The notes: generated by a model not told the origin, from the letters alone. A stretch of 64,000 nt of DNA from Paenibacillaceae bacterium GAS479 (GCA_900105225.1 LT629764.1:4856501-4920500), one strand, 5' to 3'; positions 17,247 through 25,367 are shown, counted from the stretch's first letter. Program-made: numbers and translations.

Positions 17247-17861
17247 TTAGGCTGCGGGAGCAGCGGGGAAAGCCTTGCTGCTGTGGCGCAGCAGACGGAG
17301 GGAAGGCAGATAAGAGCGGAGTGCAACTGCCGCTGCGGCTGCTACGATATTTTTAAGCAAATCGGGAAGTAGGAACGGATAACAACCGCCGCTCATTGCA
17401 GAGGAAAAGCTCAGGTCGGCGGCATGCATTAACCAAGGAATGCCTCCTACATAGGCCATAAGTGAGCCGATAACTTCCATGACGATCAAGACGAGCAGGA
17501 ATGTCATGAACTTGCTTCGATTGCCTGCACCGGCCAAAATTCTCGGCACGATAAGACCGATAATGAAGGCACAGATAGGGAAGATCCACAAGAAGCCAGC
17601 TGTTTGCCCAGCGAGAAAGGCTAGTCCTCCTTGGCCATGAATCATTGGCAGACCTGTAGCTGTCAGGGCGTAAACGAGGACGATGCTGAGAAATCCATCC
17701 CTTGCTCCGAGGAATGCGCCAGCAAGTGCGACGGCCATCGTTTGAAAGGTGAAAGGAACTGGCGAGATACCGATCTGGATTTGGATCGCGCTAAACAGCA
17801 CAAATAGGGCTGCAAACAGCGCAATGAAAACAACTCTGCGCAACGGAGATACGGACGACAT
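17247..17861 (-). CDS. bioY: Biotin transporter S component BioY
   Basis: A 204-residue membrane protein with about six hydrophobic helices, the biotin-binding subunit of an ECF transporter. The family segment SPVPFTFQTMAVALAGAFLG and a glycine-rich GLPMIHGQGGLAFLAGQTAGF region are present. I start at the complement of 17859-17861, with AAAGGAG upstream; a longer frame to 17978 would run through the operator. It is divergent from the double ATPase gene, and a BirA-type palindrome lies between them, so biotin should repress it. The C-terminus ends in a short Ala/Pro-rich tail. Confidence 0.93.
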   Translation of the reverse strand: MSSVSPLRRVVFIALFAALFVLFSAIQIQIGISPVPFTFQTMAVALAGAFLGARDGFLSIVLVYALTATGLPMIHGQGGLAFLAGQTAGFLWIFPICAFIIGLIVPRILAGAGNRSKFMTFLLVLIVMEVIGSLMAYVGGIPWLMHAADLSFSSAMSGGCYPFLLPDLLKNIVAAAAAVALRSYLPSLRLLRHSSKAFPAAPAA

Positions 17862-17896
17862 AATTATTTCGCTCCTTTGGAAAATTGAAGATTGAT

Positions 17897-17930
17897 ATGT
17901 TAACTTCGATCTGATAGATTGGGTTAACAA
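17897..17930. promoter_or_regulatory. BirA-type biotin operator
   Basis: Two GTTAAC cores (17899-17904 and 17923-17928) in inverted order, 18 bases apart, with flanking bases ATGTTAACT and GGTTAACAA. This fits the Bacillota BirA operator (TTGTTAACC, about 15 bases, GGTTAACAA). It lies 36 bases upstream of bioY and 85 bases upstream of the ECF ATPase gene, so it may control both directions. Confidence 0.82.
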
Positions 17931-18014
17931 AACGGATTGTAGCATAGCGCCGAGGCTTTGAGAAGCCAGAAGGCCCAACTATTTCCGAAACCTTGGCTGG
18001 AGGCTTAATAGGGA

Positions 18015-20363
18015 ATGACTAGTATGGAAGAGACTGGGGAAGAGCAGGCGGATTCTCCTTTGCTGGAGCTGATCGAGCATAAGGTAGAGGCAGCTTTGGG
18101 AGATTCGATGAAAACGATCCTTGGCCCAGTGACGTTGTCGGTCAGGCCGGGAGAATGGATCGTTTTGACCGGACGAAACGGCTGTGGAAAATCGACGCTG
18201 CTTCGGGAGCTAGCGGGGCTCGGTTCCTTACCAGACGGGACTCACCTTCGGCGATTGGCTGCTGCTCCTTATGCTAGGAGGCCTTTTCCGATCGTGTTGC
18301 AAAGGCCGGATGCGGCGTTGGCAGGTTCGACTGCTTGGGAGGATCTCGTGCTAACGCTGGAGTATGCGGGCGTTGAAGGGAGACTTATTGAGCAGTTGAC
18401 CACGCAAACACTGGTGTCCTTCAAACTGCTAGAGCTTGCTCATGTTCCGGTGGATCAGCTTTCCGGTGGCCAGAAGCAGTTGGTTGCAATTGCAGGAGCG
18501 GTTGCTGCTGGCTCTCCTATGCTGTTGTTCGACGAGGCGACTTCAATGCTGGATGCAGAATCTGCTGGGCTCGTCCGTGCTCGCGTCCGTGAGCTTCATG
18601 CTGAGGGAAGAACAATCGTATGGGCGACCCAGAAGCTGGAGGAGTTGCAGCGGAACGATCGGGTAGTCTCGTTGCAAGAAGGTTCCATCACATTTGACGG
18701 AGCGGCCGAGCTATTTATGGAGAGGAACGGCGCTGGTGATGGGTCCTTTTGCGAGCAGGCAGGATTGAAACCGCCCTATGTTGTTGAAACAGCATGGGAA
18801 CTGCAGGAGCTTGGTTGTCCGCTGTTGCGCCTGCCATTGTCCCCGGAAGAACTTGGCAAGGAAATTAGGGGAGCGGGTCCTCCGGCTGAATGGCGGTCTG
18901 AACCCGGTGGTTTAGCGGATACAGAGATTAAAGGAGTTGGAGCAACCGTTGGGAGGCGGTCTGAGCTCGGTGGATTCGCGGATGCTGAGATTATGGGTCC
19001 TACCGCTGAGCAGCGGTCCGAGCCAGTTCAATGGGCGGATGCTGGGATTGAGCCAAAGGCTGATGCGGCTGGAATGGCTGAGTCTTCTTTGGAAGCAATC
19101 GAAGCGATGAAAGCTAGGGGAGAAACGGAATCGATAGATGCGTTAAAAGCGGCGGCTGAGTGGCCTGTTTCGGATCGTAAGGAAGATCTGGTGCTGGAGC
19201 AATTTTTACCGGATGCTGCTGCAGGGCGGGAAGAATCTAGTACAAGTATAAGTTTCCGTTCGGGAGCGATCACGCTTCTACTTGGGAGTAACGGCTCTGG
19301 AAAGTCGACGCTGTTGGAATCGTTGGCAGGGCTACGCAGACCTGTTGCTGGTTCGATTCGCTATGGCAGCGTGCCATTATGGGGGGAAAAGAAACCGGAC
19401 AAACGAGCGCTACTGCAGTTAGGAATTACGCTTCAGCAATCCGAGGCGCAGTGGTTCGCCCGTACGGCCCGTGAGGAAATGGAGTACTCGTTAAAGCCTT
19501 ATCGGCTGCAAGCGGAAGAGAGGAGGCTGAGAACTGCTGAGGCTTTCCAAAAGGTAGGGCTGCCTGCGGTCATTTTGGAGCAGGACCCTTGGACGCTAAG
19601 TGGCGGACAGCAAAGGCGCTTGGCGCTGGCCTGCGTCCTTGCTTGCCAGCCGCAATGGTTGTTGCTTGACGAGCCGACAGCTGGTCTGGATGTGGAAGGA
19701 TTGGGACGCCTGAGAGGTATCCTTCAGGCGCATAAGGCTGCTGGACGCAGCGTTGTTGCGGCGGTGCATGGGCTGGAGGCGCTGCTGCCGATCGCCGATG
19801 AGGTCGCCGTCATGGAAGGCGGCCGCATCCGTGAGCTGCTGTCAGCAGCCGAGTACGCGCGGCGGCTTGCCAGCGACGTCGGGCCGGCAGCGCCGCCAGC
19901 GCTCCGCGTAGCGGCGCTGGTAGGCGCGCCCGCCGGCGGCGGCGAGTTATGGCCGCCGCCGAAGGCGCTCGCCGCGCGGCTAGTTGCCGCGTGGGCAGAG
20001 CCCGCGCCCGCGGCAGAGCCCGCGCCCGCGGCAGAGCCCGCGCCCGCGGCAGAGCCCGCGCCCGGGGCAGAGCCCGCGCCCGGGGCAGAGCCCGCGCCCG
20101 GGGCAGAGCCCGCGCCCGGGGCAGAGCCCGCGCCCGGGGCAGGGCCCGCGCCCGCGGCAGGGCCCGCGCCCGCGGCAGAGCCCGCGCCCGCGGCAGAGCC
20201 CGCGCCCGGGGCAGGGCCCGCGCCCGGGGCAGGCGCCCGGGGCAGGGCCCGCGCCCGCGGCAGGGCCCGCGCCCGCGGCAGGGCCCGCGCCCGGGGCAGG
20301 GCCCGCGCCCGCGGCAGGGCCCGCGCCTGCGGCAGAGCCCGCGCCTGCGGCGGCTTTGCCTGA
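18015..20363 (+). CDS. ECF transporter double ATPase (EcfA-EcfA') with repeat tail
   Basis: Two ABC ATPase domains in one chain. The first, about residues 10-240, has Walker A GRNGCGKST, signature LSGGQKQL and Walker B LLFDEATS. The second, about 415-620, has GSNGSGKST, LSGGQQRRL and LLLDEPTAG. They should energise vitamin uptake with an EcfT and the divergently encoded BioY. The domains are joined by a linker with three degenerate 20-residue repeats. After the second domain come 13 complete hexapeptides of the A-E/G-P-A-P-A/G type; a unit five bases short then shifts the frame, and the last 44 or so residues are an Arg/Ala-rich tail with no homology. Restoring the frame would fuse this chain to EcfT. 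The start is the ATG at 18015, with TGGAGG upstream. Confidence 0.85.
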   Translation: MTSMEETGEEQADSPLLELIEHKVEAALGDSMKTILGPVTLSVRPGEWIVLTGRNGCGKSTLLRELAGLGSLPDGTHLRRLAAAPYARRPFPIVLQRPDAALAGSTAWEDLVLTLEYAGVEGRLIEQLTTQTLVSFKLLELAHVPVDQLSGGQKQLVAIAGAVAAGSPMLLFDEATSMLDAESAGLVRARVRELHAEGRTIVWATQKLEELQRNDRVVSLQEGSITFDGAAELFMERNGAGDGSFCEQAGLKPPYVVETAWELQELGCPLLRLPLSPEELGKEIRGAGPPAEWRSEPGGLADTEIKGVGATVGRRSELGGFADAEIMGPTAEQRSEPVQWADAGIEPKADAAGMAESSLEAIEAMKARGETESIDALKAAAEWPVSDRKEDLVLEQFLPDAAAGREESSTSISFRSGAITLLLGSNGSGKSTLLESLAGLRRPVAGSIRYGSVPLWGEKKPDKRALLQLGITLQQSEAQWFARTAREEMEYSLKPYRLQAEERRLRTAEAFQKVGLPAVILEQDPWTLSGGQQRRLALACVLACQPQWLLLDEPTAGLDVEGLGRLRGILQAHKAAGRSVVAAVHGLEALLPIADEVAVMEGGRIRELLSAAEYARRLASDVGPAAPPALRVAALVGAPAGGGELWPPPKALAARLVAAWAEPAPAAEPAPAAEPAPAAEPAPGAEPAPGAEPAPGAEPAPGAEPAPGAGPAPAAGPAPAAEPAPAAEPAPGAGPAPGAGARGRARARGRARARGRARARGRARARGRARACGRARACGGFA
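18871..19050 (+). repeat. Degenerate repeats in the linker between the two ATPase domains
   Basis: Three imperfect copies of about 60 bases encode units of the form A-E-x-R-S-E-x-G-G-x-A-D-x-E-I. They lengthen the inter-domain linker without touching ATPase motifs. Confidence 0.7.
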
Positions 20364-21078
20364 TCCGCGGGCGCTCATCGCCGGCTACCTACTAGTAGCC
20401 AGCGGCATTATGGCCCAGAGCAACTGGGCCGGCGTACTGGTCGCGACATTTGCTGCCGCTGCCCTGGTGTTCCCGTATCGCAAGCGTATTGCACCATATG
20501 TGCCGGCTTTACGCGGATATGCGATCATCACATTGCTTCTTGCTGCTGTAGCAGGCCTTAGAGTCAGTCCGTTCGGTTTCGACAGCGATCAAGCGCTCGA
20601 CACGATGCTCAAGCTAACCCGCCTGATGGCGGTCATGCTGTTGGGGTTGCCGCTACTTTCGCTGATCCCGCCGTTCCGCATGCAGCGCGCGGCAGATCAA
20701 CTGCTTTCGCCGTTTGCCCGGCTTGGCTTACCCGTATCGCGCATCACGCTGGCGATATCGCTAATGTTCCGCTTCCTGCCGCTGCTCGCTGCGGAGTGGC
20801 AGCGCTATGCGCGAATCGCTGCGGCGAGGGGCAAACTGCCCGCTCAGCCCGGCAAAGTCCCGCCCCGGATGATGGCCAGCATCGTCATTCCGTTTCTATT
20901 ATCGCTGCTGCGTCTGGGCGATGCTGTGGCGGACGCGCTCGAAGCCCGTGGCTTCGGGCATGGTACGAACAACAAAACAATGGCCTTTCGGCTAAGCTTC
21001 AGACGAAGCGATCTCAACTTGATCATAGGCGCCTTTGCGCTATGGTTGTCACTTTATGTCTTATCGCGCTTGAACTAG
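19984..21078 (+). CDS. ECF transporter transmembrane component EcfT (start uncertain)
   Basis: Membrane subunit that couples the ATPases to the S component. The recognisable part begins at about 20356 (PDPRALIAGYLL) and has five or so hydrophobic helices. The coupling helix carries a motif of the AxxARG type (YARIAAARGK, about 20809-20838), and EARGFGHG comes later. The open frame reaches back to TTG 19984 through the minisatellite, but there is no ribosome site there or at later candidates, and the first membrane helix starts right after the repeat. I therefore infer that EcfT is, or was, made as the C-terminal part of an A-A'-T fusion, with the 13-base unit acting as a frameshift. A sequencing or assembly error is the alternative. 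Overlap with the ATPase frame is real in this sequence. Confidence 0.75.
   Translation: MPRGQSPRPRQSPRPRQSPRPRQSPRPGQSPRPGQSPRPGQSPRPGQSPRPGQGPRPRQGPRPRQSPRPRQSPRPGQGPRPGQAPGAGPAPAAGPAPAAGPAPGAGPAPAAGPAPAAEPAPAAALPDPRALIAGYLLVASGIMAQSNWAGVLVATFAAAALVFPYRKRIAPYVPALRGYAIITLLLAAVAGLRVSPFGFDSDQALDTMLKLTRLMAVMLLGLPLLSLIPPFRMQRAADQLLSPFARLGLPVSRITLAISLMFRFLPLLAAEWQRYARIAAARGKLPAQPGKVPPRMMASIVIPFLLSLLRLGDAVADALEARGFGHGTNNKTMAFRLSFRRSDLNLIIGAFALWLSLYVLSRLN
19995..20349 (+). repeat. 18-bp minisatellite joining the ATPase and EcfT frames
   Basis: Twenty tandem units of GCAGRGCCCGCGCCCGSG type; 19 are exactly 18 bases. Unit 14 (20229-20241) has only 13 bases, which moves reading from the ATPase frame into the EcfT frame. 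Units 1-13 are in frame with the ATPase; units 15-20 with EcfT. Confidence 0.95.
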
Positions 21079-21277
21079 CAGACGCTCAAGTCATGTCACG
21101 CTTGCTCAAGCTGACTCTCAGATCTTATCGCGTCTTCTCTAGCTGACGCTTTAGTCTTGTCTTTCCGTTTTAGCAGACGCTCAGGTCTTATCACACCTTC
21201 TTTAACTGACGCTCAAATCTTAACGCGCCATCTATAGCTAACGCTTCATGTCTTATCAGGCCATCTCTAGCGATCCC
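21059..21277. repeat. Degenerate 32-bp tandem repeat
   Basis: Seven units, five of them 32 bases or one base off, start at 21059, 21091, 21123, 21155, 21186, 21218 and 21251. Most begin TCTTATC and contain an AGC-GACGCT core. The first unit covers the last codons of EcfT. No unique spacers are present, so this is not a CRISPR array. The rest of the gap up to 21445 shows nothing else. Confidence 0.75.
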
Positions 21278-21444
21278 TTTACGTTTTCTCCGTCTTCCAC
21301 AGCATCCAGAAATCGCATACAAAGACAGCAAAATAGGATAACGAAAAGGGATGTACAGATGGGACATGATCGCGGATAATGTGGTTGAAGCTTCTATTTG
21401 AAGCAGGAGACCAAGATTAACCGACGAAGCGAAGGTGCCTTAAC

Positions 21445-22686
21445 GTGGAAACAGAAGGACGACCGAACCGAGCGCGTTTATTGAAGTTCGGCATGGTTAT
21501 GAGTCCAAGAGTCTGGCTTAATGCGCGGATTGACCTCGCCGCATCAGTTCTGTTCAGTTTGTTTAATGTCGTTATCAACCAGTTTTTCATCCCTTTTGCG
21601 CTCAAACAGGGGGCAACTTACACCCAAGCGGGTCTGCTAGCTGCAGCGCCTGCGTTAGGGCTCATTTTATCGCCGTTTTGGGCAGGACTTGTCGAGAGAG
21701 TCGGCCGCCCTAAGCCGTTTGTCGTTATTCCCAATTTAATCGGGCGTCTTCTGATCTTTTTACCTGCGCTTTTTCCGCATCCGGAAGTTTATGTTGTAAC
21801 TGCCTTTGTTTTTCATCTACTGATGGGCATTCAGGCTCCGGCTTATGCGGCTCTCATTCCCAAAGTATACCCACCTGATCTGCGCGGCAGGCTGATGGGA
21901 TATGTACGTATGGCATCGGGCCTGGTGATGATTCCGATGTCTTATGCAGTTGGTTTTTGGGCTGAATCATCCGGTCCATCGGGACCTTTAATGGCCGCTT
22001 CAATTATGGGGGCAGTTTCCATTCTTCTTTTTGATACGATGAAGCTGCGCAAGGAACCGCGCCGTCAGATCTCGCCTCCGCGCTTCAATTTGCGCAATCA
22101 ATGGGATCTAGTGCGGAGCAATCGGCCGCTCGCCGTATTTCTGGGAGCAACGATGTTCGCTGGTTTCGGCAATATGTTTGCGAATCCCCTTTATCAGATC
22201 ATGCAAGTATCGGTGCTGGGGCTTTCCAATACGGAGATTGGTTTGACGCGTGTCGCTTACTTTACGGCGCTTCTGCTCACTTATCTCATTGCCGGCAGGC
22301 TTCTGGACCGTTTTGATATTCGCTATACATTGATGGCTGGCATTGCCGCTTATGCGATTGTGCCGATGATTTACGGATTAGGTGGTACGTTCCCGGCAAT
22401 TATTGCTGGAAATTTGATTCAAGGAATCGGAGAGGCGATCTGGGATATCGGCATCCTCGCTTTTATATTCCGGCTCGCTCCGGGCAGGGAAGGGATTGTA
22501 TTCTCGATCCATCTCATGCTATTCGGCATTCGGGGGACGATCGGTCCACTGCTCAGCACGGGCTTGTCGGAGCATCTATCGCTCACATGGATGCTGCTTG
22601 CCGCATCGGCTTGCGGCTGGATCGGTACGTTGTTATTCGTAGCGGGCTCCCGCAAAAGTTCCGCCGCAGCTGCGGCGGCAGATTAA
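21445..22686 (+). CDS. MFS transporter
   Basis: A 413-residue major facilitator with about twelve hydrophobic helices. The loop 2-3 segment GLVERVGRPKPF and the matching GRLLDRFDIRYT segment in the second half resemble the family's conserved loop. The tail ends in an Ala run. The substrate cannot be told. The start is GTG at 21445 with GAAGGTG upstream. It stands alone between the repeat tract and a terminator. Confidence 0.85.
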   Translation: METEGRPNRARLLKFGMVMSPRVWLNARIDLAASVLFSLFNVVINQFFIPFALKQGATYTQAGLLAAAPALGLILSPFWAGLVERVGRPKPFVVIPNLIGRLLIFLPALFPHPEVYVVTAFVFHLLMGIQAPAYAALIPKVYPPDLRGRLMGYVRMASGLVMIPMSYAVGFWAESSGPSGPLMAASIMGAVSILLFDTMKLRKEPRRQISPPRFNLRNQWDLVRSNRPLAVFLGATMFAGFGNMFANPLYQIMQVSVLGLSNTEIGLTRVAYFTALLLTYLIAGRLLDRFDIRYTLMAGIAAYAIVPMIYGLGGTFPAIIAGNLIQGIGEAIWDIGILAFIFRLAPGREGIVFSIHLMLFGIRGTIGPLLSTGLSEHLSLTWMLLAASACGWIGTLLFVAGSRKSSAAAAAAD

Positions 22687-22712
22687 TAGAGCAACTAAGT
22701 TCCCGCCGAAGT

Positions 22713-22739
22713 CCGGTCCCTTCCAGGGCCGGGCTTTTT
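22713..22739 (+). terminator. Intrinsic terminator after the MFS gene
   Basis: CCGGTCCCT (22713-22721) pairs with AGGGCCGG (22725-22732), then CTTTTTC. Confidence 0.85.
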
Positions 22740-22829
22740 CGCACTCATCGCACTCATCATCGCACTCATCATCGCACTCATCATCGCACTCATCATCGCA
22801 CTCATCATCGCACTCATCATCGCACTCAT
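22740..22829. repeat. 12-bp tandem repeat downstream of the MFS terminator
   Basis: CGCACTCAT occurs eight times at 22740, 22749 and then every 12 bases to 22821, giving a CGCACTCATCAT array. It begins at the T run of the terminator. It is intergenic; the long frame through it is an artefact of a 12-base unit. Confidence 0.95.
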
Positions 22830-23356
22830 CCTGGCCCTAATTGCGGACTATTTGCTATTATGGATGCATTGGGGAACTTTTGCAGAATCCGAGGCTTCAG
22901 CCGTGGATGAATAGACTCCAAGACGAGAGGGAGGTTTCACCCTACCTTAATCGTCTTGCTTATTTTGCTTCTATTTGCTGCAGTAAATAAAGTAAACGGC
23001 TACAATAGAATTATGGAAAATGGATACAGAGCAATCCAAACGAGCTGACTCACTACCACCTTATAATTTGTCCACGATAGACGGAACATTCTCGTTCGCA
23101 GAAATGGATCAGCAGCATGAATGGAGAATCGTTGCGAAGAGAATTTAGGTCCGATCATGTTCATCTGTTGCTAAACGCTTTTCCATCCCAATTATCCCTC
23201 TGATAATAGGACGAAAATTAACGGGATAACCTCTCGCCGCGTGCGCCAACCATTCAACCATCTCCCATTGCTATGGACGCGTTTCTCGCAGCGAACGTAC
23301 CCGAATGAAACCATGAAGCGTTCTGTCGAAGGTCAGAAAACAAGGGGGTGAACAAC
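22830..23356. other. Gap with possible IS605-family remnants
   Basis: Mostly without recognisable genes. At 22885-22910 a GAATCC-hairpin resembles the 3' end of an IS605-type guide RNA. CAAGACGA (22919-22926) can pair with TCGTCTTG (22951-22958), which could be a terminator or transposon-end hairpin. One short frame at 23020-23148 is listed separately. The left end of the tnpB element must lie in the last few hundred bases, but I could not place it. Confidence 0.4.
23020..23148 (+). CDS. Hypothetical 42-residue frame
   Basis: Short frame with ordinary, protein-like composition (SLPPYNLSTIDGTF in the middle, EWRIVAKRI at the end). TACAAT at 23001-23006 resembles a -10 box, but no good ribosome site is present. 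It may be a small gene or the remnant of a longer gene cut by the transposon nearby. I do not recognise it. Confidence 0.28.
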   Translation: MDTEQSKRADSLPPYNLSTIDGTFSFAEMDQQHEWRIVAKRI

Positions 23357-24415
23357 GTGCAATCTATAACGATTCAGATTCGCATGTATCCGAGCGATCC
23401 TGCTCTACTGATACAAATGGGCAACGAATATATCAACACCGTCAATCATTTAACGGAACAAGCCGAATGGCAAGGTTCATTCCCTACGCTCACTTCCAAG
23501 ACGGTGCAAGCGAATCTGTCATCCGCGATTAAGAATCAGCTTATTCGTGATGCGAAGAGCATCTACCAGAAATCCAAAAAGGACAAGAAACGTCCTGTAC
23601 TGAAAAAACGTGTTTATTATGTCAACAATCAAAACTACTCGATTCGCGACGATGGAGTTGCTTTTCCCGTTGTGAGGGATGGAAAGGTGCAGCGCATCAC
23701 CATTCCTGCAACGCCAACAGACCGCGACAAGGTTTTACTTGCATCCAGTAAGCTTGGTTTGCTTCGTGTTGTCCAGAAGTCTAGCAAATGGTATGTGCAA
23801 GTAGCAATCGAACGCCCTGCAACCTGCCAAGAGGGAACCGAAACGATGGGCATTGATTCAGGGCTCAAGGTTCCAGCGGTTGTCGTGACGTCTACGGGTA
23901 AAACGAAGTTTGTCGGCAACGGCAGAAAGAATAAGTATATTCGCCGTAAGTACAATTCCAATCGTCGCAAGCTAGGCATACTCAAGAAGTTATCTGCCAT
24001 TCGTAAAGCCCGCGATAAGGAAAGCCGGTACATGAGGGACCAAAACCACAAAATCAGCCGCCAAATCGTCAATATGGCGATTGCGGAACGTGTGGGATTT
24101 ATTAAGCTTGAGAACCTTGCTGGTATTCGCAAAACGACACGAACAAGTCGTAAAAACGCAACGAATCTGCACAACTGGTCTTTTTATCAATTGCAATCGT
24201 TCATTCGCTATAAGGCGGCGTTGGCAGGAATTTCGGTGCAGGAAGTTGATCCTGCGTATACGTCCCAAACATGCCCTTCCTGCGAACAACGAAACAAAGC
24301 AAAGGATAGAACGTACCGGTATTGTCAGTGCGGATATGAAGCGCACAGAGACAGAGTTGGAGCGATTAATATCATGCGACAATCTGTGTTCGATGGTCAT
24401 AGTCGAACAGCCTAG
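23357..24415 (+). CDS. tnpB: RNA-guided endonuclease TnpB, IS605/IS1341 family
   Basis: A 352-residue TnpB, the RNA-guided nuclease of IS200/IS605-type elements and ancestor of Cas12. RuvC residues appear intact: Asp in GIDSGLK, Glu in IKLENLAG, and the last Asp in AHRDRVGAIN. A zinc ribbon (CPSCEQ ... CQCGYE) precedes the last motif. The N-terminal helix-turn-helix region is present. I start at GTG 23357, with AAGGGGGTG upstream; GTG at 23348 overlaps that site. No tnpA transposase is next to it, so this is a standalone tnpB element. Its guide RNA is encoded at and beyond its 3' end. Confidence 0.93.
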   Translation: MQSITIQIRMYPSDPALLIQMGNEYINTVNHLTEQAEWQGSFPTLTSKTVQANLSSAIKNQLIRDAKSIYQKSKKDKKRPVLKKRVYYVNNQNYSIRDDGVAFPVVRDGKVQRITIPATPTDRDKVLLASSKLGLLRVVQKSSKWYVQVAIERPATCQEGTETMGIDSGLKVPAVVVTSTGKTKFVGNGRKNKYIRRKYNSNRRKLGILKKLSAIRKARDKESRYMRDQNHKISRQIVNMAIAERVGFIKLENLAGIRKTTRTSRKNATNLHNWSFYQLQSFIRYKAALAGISVQEVDPAYTSQTCPSCEQRNKAKDRTYRYCQCGYEAHRDRVGAINIMRQSVFDGHSRTA

Positions 24416-24564
24416 TCAGCTAGATGCTCTGGACTAGGATGGGCTAATGAACGAGCCCCTAACTTAGCCGTTGGACAAAACGGAAACGGCCTGCGTCCGT
24501 AAACGAGCTAAGAATCCCACGGATTCATCCGTGTGGAGGTTCAAAGAATGTAGTTCGTCTGGAG
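24380..24564 (+). ncRNA. TnpB guide RNA (omega/reRNA) with transposon right end
   Basis: Downstream of and overlapping tnpB. Three helices are visible: GGGCT/AGCCC (about 24444-24463), CTTAGC with GCTAAG (about 24473 and 24506), and a terminal hairpin CCCACGGAT/ATCCGTGTGG (about 24515-24537). The scaffold ends GGAGGTTCAA at 24544, typical of IS605-type right ends. The guide is then the flanking sequence from 24545, AGAATGTAGTTCGTCTGG. The 5' limit is approximate. Confidence 0.7.
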
Positions 24565-24609
24565 GTTATTGAACCTATCGCCGCTGGCGCGGCCAGAAAA
24601 GGAGTCGAA

Positions 24610-25173
24610 ATGAATATCGAGCCTGAACAAGTTCATCCTGGCCAAGGCAGCGGAAAGCAGCGCCTGCTTCCAAAAGGAGCCGAAACGATAGCGGTGCTCG
24701 TCCTGGCCATACTGCTTTCCTTGCTGGTGCAGCAGTATGCCTTTGCGCAAACTGAGGTGCACAATATTAGTATGCAGTCGACGCTGAGAGATGGGCAGAG
24801 ACTGCTGGAAAACAAGCTGGCCTACCGCTTCTCCTCGCCGCGGCGAGGGGATATCGCGATCATTAGCGGACCGGAGAGCGAGCTCCGGCTTGTTAAACGA
24901 ATTGTGGCGCTCCCTGGTGATAATGTGACCATGGATGGAGGTAAGCTGTTTATCAACGGAAAGCCGCTTAACGAGCCCTATGCTAAAGGGCAGACGTATC
25001 CACTGATGCTAAAGCTGCCTTTTACCGTGCCGGAAGGTCATGTATTCGTGCTTGGCGATAATCGCGAAAATAGCACGGACAGCCGCGAGCTTGGTCCAGT
25101 ACGGATCAGCAGCCTGGAAGGCAAAATCATTTTCCGGCTCTGGCCGATGAGCAAGCTCGGCACAGTGCACTAA
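24610..25173 (+). CDS. Type I signal peptidase
   Basis: A 187-residue membrane serine protease that removes signal peptides from exported proteins (peptidase S26). One N-terminal membrane helix is at about 25-46. The catalytic Ser54 lies in HNISMQSTL and the catalytic Lys96 in LRLVKRIVALPGD. The GDNRENSTDSRELGPV box near the end is complete. It is of the short, single-helix Gram-positive type (SipS/SipT-like). AAAGGAG stands upstream of the ATG. The TnpB element inserted just upstream may have changed its promoter. Confidence 0.95.
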   Translation: MNIEPEQVHPGQGSGKQRLLPKGAETIAVLVLAILLSLLVQQYAFAQTEVHNISMQSTLRDGQRLLENKLAYRFSSPRRGDIAIISGPESELRLVKRIVALPGDNVTMDGGKLFINGKPLNEPYAKGQTYPLMLKLPFTVPEGHVFVLGDNRENSTDSRELGPVRISSLEGKIIFRLWPMSKLGTVH

Positions 25174-25367
25174 TGGTTGCCACCGTTCCGCTCAGCTTTC
25201 AAATTGTGAATGACTACACACCAGTCCGCTCAATTCCTGATTCTAAACTGCTACACACCTGGGCCCCTGAATCTCTGAATCTCTGAGCCTCCAGCTCTCC
25301 AGCTCTCTGAGCTACAGGCACTATTTATTCCGCACTACCATCGCCAAGCACCAAGAAGGAGGGTTTC

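Noticed and set aside
19949-20395. Arg/Ala-rich plus-strand and Gly/Ala-rich minus-strand frames through the minisatellite
   Set aside because: A GC-rich 18-base repeat leaves several frames open; only the frames continuing the ATPase and EcfT domains are meaningful.
21059-21277. CRISPR array
   Set aside because: Units are contiguous and diverged, with no unique spacers and no cas genes nearby.
22587-22910. 107-codon frame with His-Arg-Thr-His repeats
   Set aside because: It begins inside the MFS gene, crosses that gene's terminator and is kept open only by the 12-base repeat.
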